Shown here piece by piece: positions 17,396-25,852 of a stretch of 64,000 nucleotides of DNA. The position numbers were made by a program, and so were the translations under genes. Positions within the stretch are counted from its first letter, which is position 1. Every line of letters begins with the position of its first letter. The stretch comes from Pseudoalteromonas sp. XI10 (GTDB lineage: Bacteria > Pseudomonadota > Gammaproteobacteria > Enterobacterales > Alteromonadaceae): the NCBI RefSeq assembly GCF_001469895.1, contig NZ_LOPY01000060.1:165112-229111 (forward strand), in the 5' to 3' direction. The notes under the pieces were generated by a model. The model worked only from the letters and a program-made list of their open reading frames with translations, did not search any database and was not told the origin of the DNA.

Positions 17396-18946
17396 GTGCA
17401 ATACACCACCTTAAGATTTATTTTTGGCGATCAACTTAATGCAAGCCACAGCTGGTTTAAAGAAAAATCACAACCAGACACGCTTTATATCATCGCCGAA
17501 TTAAAACAAGAAACCAACTACGTAAAGCACCACCTGCAAAAAGTGGTCGCCTTCTTTGCTGCAATGGAAAACTTTGCTAATGCACTGACAAAAGCGAATT
17601 TAAACTGCCTGCATCTGACACTCGATGACACACAAGGTGATGACTCACTACCAGAGCTACTGACCCGGTTAGCTAAGCATTATCAGTGCCAAAATATTGA
17701 GTACCAATACCCAGACGAATACCGCCTTAAAAAGCAACTTGCAGACTTTTCACAGCAGAGCGAATTTAATGTCAATGCAGTTGATTCGGAACATTTTCTA
17801 CTACCTTTTAATGATATTGACCAGCACTTTAAGCCAAATAAGCCGGTAAAAATGGAGTTTTTTTATCGTGCTATGCGCAAACGTTTTAATATTTTAATGG
17901 ACGATGATAACCAACCTCGTGGTGGCAAATGGAATTTTGATCAACAAAATAGAAACAAGTTAAAACCGAACGATCTTAAAGAAATTCCAGAACCTTTGTG
18001 TTTCGGTCACGATGTTAGCCACATCCTTAAACGAATAGAAAAGCACAAAGTAAGCACCTTCGGTGACTGCAGCGAAACGTTAATTTGGCCAACCACTCGC
18101 GCTGAAGCAAAGCAGTTACTCGATTTTTTTTGCGACCATTTACTGGTTCATTTTGGTCAGTTTCAAGACGCCATGACATGCCAGTCCCAGTACCAATGGT
18201 CTTTGTATCACAGCCGTTTATCGTTTGCCCTTAATACTAAAATGCTGCACCCGATGCAGGTCATCGAGCAAGTGTTAACTAGCTTTGATAAGCAACCTAT
18301 TGATATTGCGCAAGTTGAAGGTTTTATCAGGCAAATTCTCGGTTGGCGCGAGTATGTACGTGGTATTTATTGGCAAAATATGCCTGATTACGCCAGCAAA
18401 AATGCCTTAAATGCAAAGCGTGCCCTACCCGACTATTTTTGGCATGGCAAAACAAACATGAATTGTATGCACCATGCCATTACACAAAGCCTGCAGACAG
18501 CTTATGCACACCACATACAACGTTTGATGATCACGGGTAACTTTTGCTTATTAACCGCTATTGAGCCAAGTGAAGTAGATGAATGGTATTTAGGTATTTA
18601 TATCGACGCCATAGAATGGGTAGAAATGCCCAACACTCGGGGAATGAGCCAATTTGCTGACGGGGGATTAATTGCCACTAAGCCCTATGCAGCCAGTGGA
18701 AATTACATCAACAAAATGAGTGATTACTGCAAACATTGTAGCTACAACATTAAAGAAAAAGCCACTGAGGATGCTTGCCCATTCAACAGCCTATATTGGC
18801 ATTTTATGTTAGAGCACGAACAACGGCTTTCACAAAACCCACGTATCGGTATGATTTATAACAACTGGTATAAACAGGATGAATCTGTACAGCAAGCCAC
18901 TCTCAAACGGGCTAACTGGTGCTTGGATAATTTAGAAAAGCTTTAA
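17396..18946 (+). CDS. Cryptochrome/photolyase-related protein, FeS (PhrB-like) type
   Basis: 516 residues from GTG 17396, chosen because AAAGG lies nine bases upstream and the protein then opens with the family pattern TLRFIFGDQLNASHSWF. It belongs to the deoxyribodipyrimidine-photolyase-related family, whose studied members (Agrobacterium PhrB) carry FAD, a lumazine antenna and a 4Fe-4S cluster and repair (6-4) photoproducts. The candidate cluster cysteines are YCKHC followed 13 residues later by ACPF, plus an earlier Cys in GNFCLL. The FAD-region stretch NTRGMSQFADGG is present. Likely blue-light DNA repair. A monocistronic unit. Confidence 0.9.
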   Translation: MQYTTLRFIFGDQLNASHSWFKEKSQPDTLYIIAELKQETNYVKHHLQKVVAFFAAMENFANALTKANLNCLHLTLDDTQGDDSLPELLTRLAKHYQCQNIEYQYPDEYRLKKQLADFSQQSEFNVNAVDSEHFLLPFNDIDQHFKPNKPVKMEFFYRAMRKRFNILMDDDNQPRGGKWNFDQQNRNKLKPNDLKEIPEPLCFGHDVSHILKRIEKHKVSTFGDCSETLIWPTTRAEAKQLLDFFCDHLLVHFGQFQDAMTCQSQYQWSLYHSRLSFALNTKMLHPMQVIEQVLTSFDKQPIDIAQVEGFIRQILGWREYVRGIYWQNMPDYASKNALNAKRALPDYFWHGKTNMNCMHHAITQSLQTAYAHHIQRLMITGNFCLLTAIEPSEVDEWYLGIYIDAIEWVEMPNTRGMSQFADGGLIATKPYAASGNYINKMSDYCKHCSYNIKEKATEDACPFNSLYWHFMLEHEQRLSQNPRIGMIYNNWYKQDESVQQATLKRANWCLDNLEKL

Positions 18947-18950
18947 CAAC

Positions 18951-18976
18951 AAAAAAGCCACCTCAAATGAGGCGGC
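18951..18976 (-). terminator. Terminator of hsp20
   Basis: Minus strand GCCGCCTC-ATTT-GAGGTGGC (18976-18957), one G-U pair, followed by U6 (18956-18951). No U-tail in the plus direction. Confidence 0.8.
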
Positions 18977-19009
18977 AAAACTAACTAGGGGAAACAATGC
19001 TGTTGGTAA

Positions 19010-19456
19010 TTACTGGTTTTCGAGTAATTTACCATTACCGATTTCAATTTTACGTGGTTTTAAAGCTTCTGGAATTTCACGCTCTAAATCGATGCTTAGT
19101 AAGCCATTTTCAAGGTCCGCACCAAGCACTTTAACGTGGTCACCTAATTGGAATTTACGCTCAAAGTTACGCTCTGCAATGCCTTGGTGAATGAACTTAC
19201 GTTCAGCATTATCTTGTTTATCAGCTTTAGTACCGCTGACTTTCAATGTGTTGTTTTCTGACTCAATGGTCAATTCACTGTCACTAAAACCGGCTACAGC
19301 CATAGTGATACGGTATTTGTCTTTATCGAGTGCTTCGATGTTGTACGGAGGAAAACTTGGCTGCTTGTCAGTGCGAGCTGCCGCATCCATTAATGATGCT
19401 AAATGATCGAAACCGATGAATGAACGATAAAGTGGTGATAAGTCTACTGTACGCAT
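19010..19456 (-). CDS. ibpA: Small heat-shock protein Hsp20 (IbpA type)
   Basis: 148 residues. ATP-independent holdase that coats unfolding proteins and hands them to DnaK/ClpB. It opens like IbpA (MRTVDLSPLYRSFIGFDHL). The alpha-crystallin domain spans about residues 38-128 with the motif ADLENGLLSIDLERE (A-x-x-x-n-G-l-L) and a short C-terminal tail; KIEI at 136-139 is the IxI-type anchor. Regulation is unusually visible: a sigma32-like promoter (19592-19617), a leader of about 130 bases and a ROSE-like hairpin masking the ribosome site (19461-19483). Confidence 0.95.
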   Translation of the reverse strand: MRTVDLSPLYRSFIGFDHLASLMDAAARTDKQPSFPPYNIEALDKDKYRITMAVAGFSDSELTIESENNTLKVSGTKADKQDNAERKFIHQGIAERNFERKFQLGDHVKVLGADLENGLLSIDLEREIPEALKPRKIEIGNGKLLENQ

Positions 19457-19460
19457 AATT

Positions 19461-19483
19461 ATATCCTCATATTTAAGCGATAT
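19461..19483 (-). promoter_or_regulatory. ROSE-like RNA thermometer over the hsp20 ribosome site
   Basis: Minus strand ATATC-G-CTT-AAATAT-GAG-GATAT. Arms ATATC/GATAT and CTT/GAG pair with a single bulged G, and the 3' arm contains the GAGGA ribosome site four bases before the ATG. The 5' side reads TCGCT, fitting the ROSE core U(U/C)GCU with its characteristic bulged G. Established for ibpA and other hsp20 leaders in proteobacteria; here seen by eye only. Confidence 0.65.
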
Positions 19484-19591
19484 TTTGTTAGTACTCTTCT
19501 ATTGAACCAGTGCTAACAAAGTTAAATTAATACTATATATTTCAATTACTTTAGTTTGTTTGGGACCCATCAGGCGTCCTCACTAAACTAT

Positions 19592-19617
19592 TTATGGGCG
19601 GGTAAAATCTTTTCAAG
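19592..19617 (-). promoter_or_regulatory. Sigma32 (heat-shock) promoter of hsp20
   Basis: Minus strand CTTGAAA (19617-19611), 11 bases, then GCCCATAA (19599-19592), close to the sigma32 consensus CTTGAAA / CCCCATnT. The spacer is one or two bases shorter than usual. Confidence 0.7.
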
Positions 19618-19725
19618 ATTTTTAGCAAAAAAAATTGCAATTTTTTTAAAATAATTGAAATTTTACCCCCCTCAAACTGGTCTGAATAAGTTGATTTTAA
19701 AGGGCTAACAACGTACAAAATAACA

Positions 19726-20244
19726 ATGAAAAAAAATCCAACTTTTTTAAAAAAATTTATCAGTGTGCTAAAAAATGTCGTGTTAATGGCAGTCGTTGTG
19801 TATGCCGTGACCGCATTTCAGCAACGTAATTTACTCTCAACTGATAAAACTCCTGCCCCCTATTTTAATTTAGCTACGCTAAAAGACCCGACAGAGCGGA
19901 TGACCATTGCACAATTACAAGGAAAGCAAACAGTGGTGTATTTCTTTGCGCCTTGGTGCTCAATTTGTCGTTACAGTATGCCAAATTTAGAAAAGGCTCA
20001 TCAGCAAGGTAAGTTAAATGCCATAGCAATTGCCCTCGATTACCAAAATATTGCTGAAGTTAAACAGTTTACTGATTCACTCGAATTAACAATGCCGGTG
20101 TTACTAGGCAGTAAAAGTACAGGCCAAGATTATAAAATCAGTGCCTACCCAACTTATTATGTTATTGATGAGCAGTTGGCAATTACTGCGCATTCTATGG
20201 GTTACTCAACAGAACTTGGCCTCAGGATGCGCACACTTGATTAG
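19726..20244 (+). CDS. Membrane-anchored thioredoxin-like protein (TlpA type)
   Basis: 172 residues. An N-terminal membrane anchor (about 16-30) is followed by a TlpA/redoxin-like thioredoxin fold with the active site APWCSIC (Cys-Ser-Ile-Cys, about 75-81). The cis-Pro lies in SAYPTYYV. Likely faces the periplasm and exchanges or reduces disulfides; ScsD-like proteins are the nearest functional comparison, by inference. Divergent from hsp20, followed by a terminator and then grxA, so two redox genes stand together. Confidence 0.85.
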   Translation: MKKNPTFLKKFISVLKNVVLMAVVVYAVTAFQQRNLLSTDKTPAPYFNLATLKDPTERMTIAQLQGKQTVVYFFAPWCSICRYSMPNLEKAHQQGKLNAIAIALDYQNIAEVKQFTDSLELTMPVLLGSKSTGQDYKISAYPTYYVIDEQLAITAHSMGYSTELGLRMRTLD

Positions 20245-20273
20245 CTCAATCGCTTTTAGTGAGAAAAAACAGA

Positions 20274-20303
20274 ACAGTGCAATCGATTTTATGCGCTGTT
20301 TTT
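20274..20303 (+). terminator. Terminator after the TlpA-like gene
   Basis: ACAGTGCA / TGCGCTGT (20274-20281, 20292-20299) with a ten-base loop and one G-U pair, followed by U5. Separates the thioredoxin-like gene from grxA. Confidence 0.6.
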
Positions 20304-20362
20304 ATTCATTTAATTCGTTAAGATGATAACCAGATAAACACATTCACATCGAGGAGAGCGAT

Positions 20363-20626
20363 ATGTTAACTGTAATTTTTGGCCGTGAAGGCTGCCCATA
20401 CTGTGTACGTGCAAAAGACGTTGCTGAAAAACTAGCAAATGAGCGTGACGATTTTAAATACCGTTATATCGACATCATTAAAGAAGGCATCAGCAAAGCA
20501 GATTTAGAACAGTCTGCAGGCAAACCTTGCCCAACTGTACCACAGATTTTTATTGACCAAGCCCACATTGGTGGCTTCACTGAATTCGAAGCATACGCTA
20601 AAGAAAATTTAGGGTTATATCAATAA
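20363..20626 (+). CDS. grxA: Glutaredoxin 1 (GrxA family)
   Basis: 87 residues. Glutathione-dependent cytosolic disulfide reductase, a donor for ribonucleotide reductase and mixed disulfides. Active site GCPYC at about 10-14. The protein matches the GrxA pattern rather than GrxC: REGCPYCVRAK, NERDDFKYRYIDI, AGKPCPTVPQIFID, HIGGFTEF. Ribosome site AGGAG upstream of ATG. It has its own transcription unit behind the terminator at 20274-20303. Confidence 0.95.
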   Translation: MLTVIFGREGCPYCVRAKDVAEKLANERDDFKYRYIDIIKEGISKADLEQSAGKPCPTVPQIFIDQAHIGGFTEFEAYAKENLGLYQ

Positions 20627-20720
20627 ATTGTAAACGTGGTTGATTTTGGTAATTTTAAACTGATTAAATTATGACCAACATCAACCACATACAAATTAGT
20701 TGTAATTTATACAAGCAATT

Positions 20721-20768
20721 GCATTGTATTTCCTATACAATGCGCGCCTCTTTAAATTCGTTGAGGCG
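20721..20768 (+). promoter_or_regulatory. deaD leader: two consecutive inverted repeats, second masks the ribosome site
   Basis: First repeat: GCATTGTAT-TTCCT-ATACAATGC (20721-20743), nine-base perfect arms. Second: CGCCTC (20745-20750) pairs with GAGGCG (20763-20768), which is the ribosome site five bases before the deaD ATG. A possible -10 TACAAT at 20736-20741 lies within the first repeat. If transcription starts there the second stem is shortened, so the role (operator or translational switch) depends on the real start. Confidence 0.5.
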
Positions 20769-20773
20769 TATTA

Positions 20774-22570
20774 ATGTCAGAACCAGTCACGTTTGAATCT
20801 CTAAATCTTTCTCCTGCAATCCTTAAAGCAGTTGAAGAGTTGGGTTACAAGACTCCATCTGAAATCCAAGCTCAATGTATACCGTTATTGCTAGAAAGAA
20901 AGGACGTACTGGGACTAGCGCAAACGGGTACAGGTAAAACAGCAGCATTTGCACTGCCGTTACTAAATAATATTGACCCGTCTGTGAAGCAGCCACAGAT
21001 CCTTGTTTTAACGCCTACGCGTGAACTTGCGATCCAAGTAGCTGAGGCATTCGAACAATATGCTAAGCATACTCGTGGTGTTGAAGTTTTAGCCCTTTAT
21101 GGTGGCCAAAGCTATAGCATCCAACTAAGTGCACTTCGTCGTGGCGCGCAAATCATTGTTGCAACGCCAGGTCGCTTAATTGACCACATTAACCGTGGCA
21201 CAATCAAGTTTGAGAGCTTACAAGCCCTTGTTCTTGATGAAGCAGACGAAATGTTACGCATGGGCTTCATTGATGATGTAGAAAGCATCATGGAGAAAAC
21301 GCCACGTGAAAAGCAAACATGTCTTTTCTCGGCGACCATGCCTAAGCAAATTCAAAATATCAGCAGCAAGTACATGAATGAGCCTGAGCAAGTTCATATT
21401 TCTGCGCGTAACTCAACTGTATCAACAGTTGAGCAAGTATTTTGGAATGCACACGTACACAAAAACAAAGCAATCGTTCGCTTCTTAGAAGCTGAACAAT
21501 ACGATGGTGCAATTGTTTTCGTACGTACACGTAACGACACGGTACAGTTAGCTGAATTACTTGAGCGCGAAGGTTTCTCTGCGGCACCACTTAATGGTGA
21601 CATGAACCAACAAGCACGTGAACGCACAGTAGATCGTTTGAAAAACGGCCTAGTTGATATCGTTATTGCAACAGACGTTGCTGCACGTGGTCTTGATGTA
21701 GACCGTTTAAGCTTAGTAATTAACTACGATATTCCACAAGATTCAGAAGCCTACGTTCACCGTATTGGCCGAACTGGTCGTGCGGGTCGTCAAGGTAAAG
21801 CGATTCTTTTCGTAAAACATAACGAGCGTTATTTACTTAAAAATATCATTCGTCATACGAAATCTGATATCGCACAAGTTGATTTACCAACAGCTAAAGT
21901 TGTTGAAGAAAAGCGTATTAAAGCACTTCAAGACAAGCTTACAATTGCTCTTGAAAACAAAGACATCACTTTCTTTAATCAAGTTGCTGCTAACATGGCA
22001 GAGAAACTTGAGCTAAGTACTGAAGATTTAGCAGGTGCATTACTTTGTTTAGCGCAGCAACAATCACCAATCAAGGTTGAAGAAGTTAAAGTTCAACCAC
22101 GTGGCGAACGCAATGAGCGTCGTCGCAATGAACGTGGTGATCGCCAAGGACGCGAGCGTAAACCTCGTGAGCCGCGTGAGCGCAACAGCCGTAACATGGG
22201 TCCTATGGATACTTACCGTATCGAAGTAGGTCGTGAGCACGGTGTACAAGTTAAAAATATCGTTGGTGCGATTGCTAACGAAGCTGATATCTCAAGCAAG
22301 TTCATTGGTGATATTCGCTTACATGACAATCACAGTACGGTACAGTTACCACAGAACATGCCAAAAGATGTACTTGATCACTTCCAAAAGGTATTTATCT
22401 GTAAACGTCCGATGAATATGACGCTAACGCAAGACCAAGGTCCTGCGGCTCCTCGCTCTGAGCGCCCAAGTGGTGATCGTGGTGACAAGAAGCGTAACTT
22501 CAAAGACCGTGGTGAAAAACGTGGTGGCCCTCGTAAAGAGCGTCGTCCTGTGAGCTTCACTGCGAACTAA
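20774..22570 (+). CDS. deaD: DEAD-box RNA helicase DeaD/CsdA
   Basis: 598 residues. ATP-dependent RNA helicase for 50S assembly and mRNA unwinding at low temperature. Motifs in order: Q motif (PSEIQAQCIP), AQTGTGKT, PTRELAIQ, TPGRLIDH, LDEADEML (DEAD), SAT, then HRIGRTGRAGR. A DbpA-type RNA-binding domain follows (about 475-550, YRIEVGREHGVQVKNIVGAIANEADIS). The tail is rich in Arg and Gly. The unusual feature is the leader at 20721-20768. The gene ends in a strong terminator. Confidence 0.96.
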   Translation: MSEPVTFESLNLSPAILKAVEELGYKTPSEIQAQCIPLLLERKDVLGLAQTGTGKTAAFALPLLNNIDPSVKQPQILVLTPTRELAIQVAEAFEQYAKHTRGVEVLALYGGQSYSIQLSALRRGAQIIVATPGRLIDHINRGTIKFESLQALVLDEADEMLRMGFIDDVESIMEKTPREKQTCLFSATMPKQIQNISSKYMNEPEQVHISARNSTVSTVEQVFWNAHVHKNKAIVRFLEAEQYDGAIVFVRTRNDTVQLAELLEREGFSAAPLNGDMNQQARERTVDRLKNGLVDIVIATDVAARGLDVDRLSLVINYDIPQDSEAYVHRIGRTGRAGRQGKAILFVKHNERYLLKNIIRHTKSDIAQVDLPTAKVVEEKRIKALQDKLTIALENKDITFFNQVAANMAEKLELSTEDLAGALLCLAQQQSPIKVEEVKVQPRGERNERRRNERGDRQGRERKPREPRERNSRNMGPMDTYRIEVGREHGVQVKNIVGAIANEADISSKFIGDIRLHDNHSTVQLPQNMPKDVLDHFQKVFICKRPMNMTLTQDQGPAAPRSERPSGDRGDKKRNFKDRGEKRGGPRKERRPVSFTAN

Positions 22571-22599
22571 TCGAAGCTTAAGCTGTAAGCAATAAAAAA

Positions 22600-22628
22600 C
22601 CTTGTCATGCGAGTGACAAGGTTTTTTT
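22600..22628 (+). terminator. Terminator of deaD
   Basis: CCTTGTCA / TGACAAGG (22600-22607, 22614-22621) with a six-base loop, then U7 (22622-22628). Confidence 0.88.
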
Positions 22629-22678
22629 GTGTTTGTAGTAAAGCTGTCAGCCGTCAGCTATCAGACTTCAGTTTTTTT

Positions 22679-22707
22679 AAAGCCTCACGCTGGAATGCTG
22701 AGGCTTT
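22679..22707 (-). terminator. Hairpin after the AbgT transporter gene
   Basis: AAAGCCTCA / TGAGGCTTT (22679-22687, 22699-22707) with an 11-base loop. The minus-strand tail is only UUU then A-rich, so termination would be weak. Confidence 0.4.
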
Positions 22708-22720
22708 GTTACTCTAATCG

Positions 22721-24280
22721 TTATGAGCCGATGGCTGGGTATGCGTAGTTTGATTGAAGACCTAGTGGAATGCCTAAGCCCCAGTACGCGAGTAAGAAGA
22801 TACTCCAACCGATTAAGAAGGCGATTGAATACGGTAACATCATCGCAATTAAGGTGCCGATACCTGTGCCTTTTACATACTTTTGGCAGTACACAACAAC
22901 CAGTGGGAAGTATGGCATTAGTGGCGTGATGATATTCGAGCTTGAGTCACCTACACGGTACGCAGCTTGCGTTAAATCAGGTGAAATACCCAGTTGCATA
23001 AGCATAGGTACAAAGATTGGCCCTAATAGCGCCCATTTTGCTGAGCTTGAGCCAACAAATAGGTTCACGAACGCCGTTAAGAAGATAATGCCTACTACCG
23101 TGACTGAACTTGGCAGAGCCATTGCTTTTAATAGTTGTGCACCTTCAATTGCAAGTAATGCACCTAGGTTTGATTTACTAAATGCAGCAATAAATAACGC
23201 ACAGAAGAACGCCATAACAATATAGTAAGCCATACCACTCATCGCTTTACTCATTGCATCTATCATATCTTTAGAGCTTTTGAAGGTACCCACGGCAAAA
23301 CCGTAGACGGCACCAGGGATCCAAAACAGTAAGAAGATAAGTGGCACAATTGATTGCATTAATGGTGAGCGGAAATTAGTTAACGAGCCATCACTGCTTC
23401 GCATTGCTGAGTCGGCTGGCGCTGATACAAACCAAAGTAGAGCAAGGCCTGCAATCATCACTGTGCTTGCAATATAGAACGCACGTTTTTCATCACTGCG
23501 TGCTTCATCAAAGGCAGGTAGGTCTTCGGTATCTCCATCAAGTGGCGTGTTTTGTAAACGCGGCTCGATGATTTTATCTGTGATATACCAGCCTAATAAG
23601 ATAATAAATAAGCTCGAAGCTGAGGTGAAAAACCAGTTATTAAGCGGGTTAATCGCCATATCTGGGTTAATAATTTGCGCCGCACTTTGGGTAAAGCTTT
23701 GCAGTAACGGATCAATCCCTGACGGAATAAAGTTTGCGCTAAAGCCTCCACTTACCCCTGCAAACGCAGCTGCAATACCTGCAAGCGGATGACGCCCCAT
23801 CGCATAGAAAATAACCCCAGCAAGTGGGATCACTAACACGTAACCGGCATCAGTTGCGGTATGGCTGACAATCGCCACTAAAATAATAGACGGTGTTAAA
23901 AGCTGCTTAGGCGTTACTTTTAACATTAATTTAAGGCCGGTATTGATAAAGCCAGAATGCTCAGCAACACCAACACCTAACATAGCAACCAGCACTACAC
24001 CAAGCGGCGCAAAGCCAGTGAAGGTTTTAACCATCGAAGATAAGAAGGTGGCAAGGGAGTCCCCTGCTAATAGGTTATTTACAACGATGGCTTCGCCAGT
24101 GCGCGGGTCGATTGCATCAAATGTAGTACCCGAGAAAAGCCAAGATAAAAACCAAATAAGTAGCATGGCGACTAAGAATATAATAGCCGGATCAGGTAGC
24201 TTGTTACCTACCCTTTCTATGGTATTTAGAAAACGTGCGATTGCACCACTTGGTGCCTGCACATCATTATTGTTATTCAT
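22721..24280 (-). CDS. AbgT-family transporter
   Basis: 519 residues from ATG 24280 (AGGGAA upstream; an earlier in-frame TTG is too close to it). Polytopic inner-membrane protein of the AbgT family, whose members import p-aminobenzoyl-glutamate or export sulfonamides using ion gradients. Family stretches include SHTATDAGYVLVIPLAG, GGFSANFIPSGIDPLLQ and FVGSSSAKWALLGPIFVPMLM. Monocistronic. Which substrate it moves cannot be told from sequence. Confidence 0.9.
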   Translation of the reverse strand: MNNNNDVQAPSGAIARFLNTIERVGNKLPDPAIIFLVAMLLIWFLSWLFSGTTFDAIDPRTGEAIVVNNLLAGDSLATFLSSMVKTFTGFAPLGVVLVAMLGVGVAEHSGFINTGLKLMLKVTPKQLLTPSIILVAIVSHTATDAGYVLVIPLAGVIFYAMGRHPLAGIAAAFAGVSGGFSANFIPSGIDPLLQSFTQSAAQIINPDMAINPLNNWFFTSASSLFIILLGWYITDKIIEPRLQNTPLDGDTEDLPAFDEARSDEKRAFYIASTVMIAGLALLWFVSAPADSAMRSSDGSLTNFRSPLMQSIVPLIFLLFWIPGAVYGFAVGTFKSSKDMIDAMSKAMSGMAYYIVMAFFCALFIAAFSKSNLGALLAIEGAQLLKAMALPSSVTVVGIIFLTAFVNLFVGSSSAKWALLGPIFVPMLMQLGISPDLTQAAYRVGDSSSNIITPLMPYFPLVVVYCQKYVKGTGIGTLIAMMLPYSIAFLIGWSIFLLAYWGLGIPLGLQSNYAYPAIGS

Positions 24281-24383
24281 TTTCAAATTCCCTGGAAAAA
24301 TATCTCGTTAACCTTAACGTATCTAACTACTAAGGTAAATTTTAAGTTAATGAAATTACCTGATAAAGGTAAAGTGATAATGT

Positions 24384-24407
24384 AAAAAAAGCGACACAGG
24401 TCGCTTT
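24384..24407 (-). terminator. Terminator after yfcL
   Basis: Minus strand AAAGCGAC-CTGT-GTCGCTTT with U7 (24390-24384). Confidence 0.85.
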
Positions 24408-24428
24408 ACAGAATTTTATTTAATTAGA

Positions 24429-24707
24429 TTAAGCTGCAAGAGCTTTAACTTCATCCCACAGGCGCACAACAAGCTCTTTATCTTCTTCGTTTAGCTCACC
24501 GTTGCGATAAGCTTTTACAAGGCTAGATTCAACTTGATTGTTTAACTCATCAATCGATAAGTTTAATTCTTCTACTTGTGCATAGCCTACAGCTAAGTCA
24601 AAGTGACCACGTAAATAACCACCAGCAAATAGCTCGTCGTCTGTTGCTTTATCAACTAAATCATCAAAATATTGCTGCGCTGCATCAATATAACTTACTA
24701 AACTCAT
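24429..24707 (-). CDS. yfcL: YfcL-family protein
   Basis: 92 residues, small acidic helical protein of the YfcL family, function unknown. It is last in an operon epmC - NAD-kinase-like - yfcL, two bases after the preceding stop, with GGAGAAG as ribosome site. In E. coli yfcL also lies next to epmC (yfcM), which supports the name. Confidence 0.85.
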   Translation of the reverse strand: MSLVSYIDAAQQYFDDLVDKATDDELFAGGYLRGHFDLAVGYAQVEELNLSIDELNNQVESSLVKAYRNGELNEEDKELVVRLWDEVKALAA

Positions 24708-24709
24708 TG

Positions 24710-25852
24710 TTACTTCTCCTCTGGGTGCAGCCCATCTTGATGACCCACTGCATACATAATATGGTCATTGAAACCTGTGGTTACGCGAATATAACCACTT
24801 AATTCATCGTCTAAGTCACTGTCACCCGTATCGGCAATCAGTGGTCGGCCATTTAAAGCCTGTAATTTAGTTTTAGTGGCTACAACAATAATGTTATCAC
24901 GACCAACCGCACGGATTAATGCAGGGCTTAATTGCTGATTACCTCGGCCGAAGATATGGCCTTGGCCACCAATTAAGGTGATCACCAATTTGGTTTCTTT
25001 ACCTTGCGTGAGTTCAAGTAATTGCTGAGCAGTTAAATCCTGTGCGATAAGCTCTTGGTCTGCCACTAAGTCTACACCCAGCAAGGTATTTTCAAGACCC
25101 ATTTCTTCCATAATTGCCGCGACTGTAGAACCACTGCCCATCACATATAAGCAGTCTTCATCCATTTCACTAACAACATAGGCTGCTATATCGGCAAGCA
25201 CTAATTCATCGGTTTCTTTACCGCCATTTTTAACTGCCTGTACATAACGTACTTCACTCGGCACTTGCATTTCACCAAAGCGCTTAGCTTTTACCGTGCC
25301 TTCACGAAATGCTTCTTCGTCGATATCCATCACATCAGCATCACCAAGGCTTACAAGCTCACCTTTAACTAGCATCTCAACAACACGCCCAGCTGCTTTT
25401 GGGGTAATAGCATAAACCCCAGAATGGATTTTACAGCCTGCAGGAATACCTAATACAGGAGTGCTATCGCCAACCGCATGGCAAATATTGCGGGCAGTAC
25501 CATCGCCACCCGCAAATAAAATAAGGTCGACACCTTGCTCAACTAATAGCTTGGCAGCCTGCTCTGTGTCATCTGGGGTGGTGATATCGTTTGTTTGGTA
25601 AATAACTTGGCTTTGAAAGCCTAGTTGCTTTGCCGTTTGCTCGCCCATTTCACCGTTTACAGTGTAAATGATTAAGTCATCTTGATGGGCAAGCAGCACT
25701 TCAAGTGCCGCTCGGGTGCGTAAGTTTGCTTTTGGCTCCGCACCAAGTTGCATTGCTTTTGCAGCGGTATCTGCGCCATCACTGCCCTTTAGTGCGACAC
25801 TGCCACCTAAGCCGGCAACCGGATTTACAATCAAACCTAATTTAAACTGCAT
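24710..25852 (-). CDS. ATP-NAD kinase-like protein
   Basis: 380 residues from ATG 25852, chosen because AGGAG lies nine bases upstream and the protein then starts MQFKLGLIVNPVAGLGG. It has the NAD-kinase/diacylglycerol-kinase fold signature FAGGDGTARNI near residue 100 and a later GSGSTVAAIMEEMG. It belongs to the uncharacterised ATP-NAD-kinase-like family, distinct from essential NadK. Substrate unknown. The start overlaps epmC by 11 bases. Confidence 0.85.
   Translation of the reverse strand: MQFKLGLIVNPVAGLGGSVALKGSDGADTAAKAMQLGAEPKANLRTRAALEVLLAHQDDLIIYTVNGEMGEQTAKQLGFQSQVIYQTNDITTPDDTEQAAKLLVEQGVDLILFAGGDGTARNICHAVGDSTPVLGIPAGCKIHSGVYAITPKAAGRVVEMLVKGELVSLGDADVMDIDEEAFREGTVKAKRFGEMQVPSEVRYVQAVKNGGKETDELVLADIAAYVVSEMDEDCLYVMGSGSTVAAIMEEMGLENTLLGVDLVADQELIAQDLTAQQLLELTQGKETKLVITLIGGQGHIFGRGNQQLSPALIRAVGRDNIIVVATKTKLQALNGRPLIADTGDSDLDDELSGYIRVTTGFNDHIMYAVGHQDGLHPEEK

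Noticed and set aside
22643..22671. Short repeated TCAG-type units (GTCAGC, CGTCAGC, ATCAGAC)
   Set aside because: Only three imperfect units in the spacer; too short and degenerate to call a repeat element.
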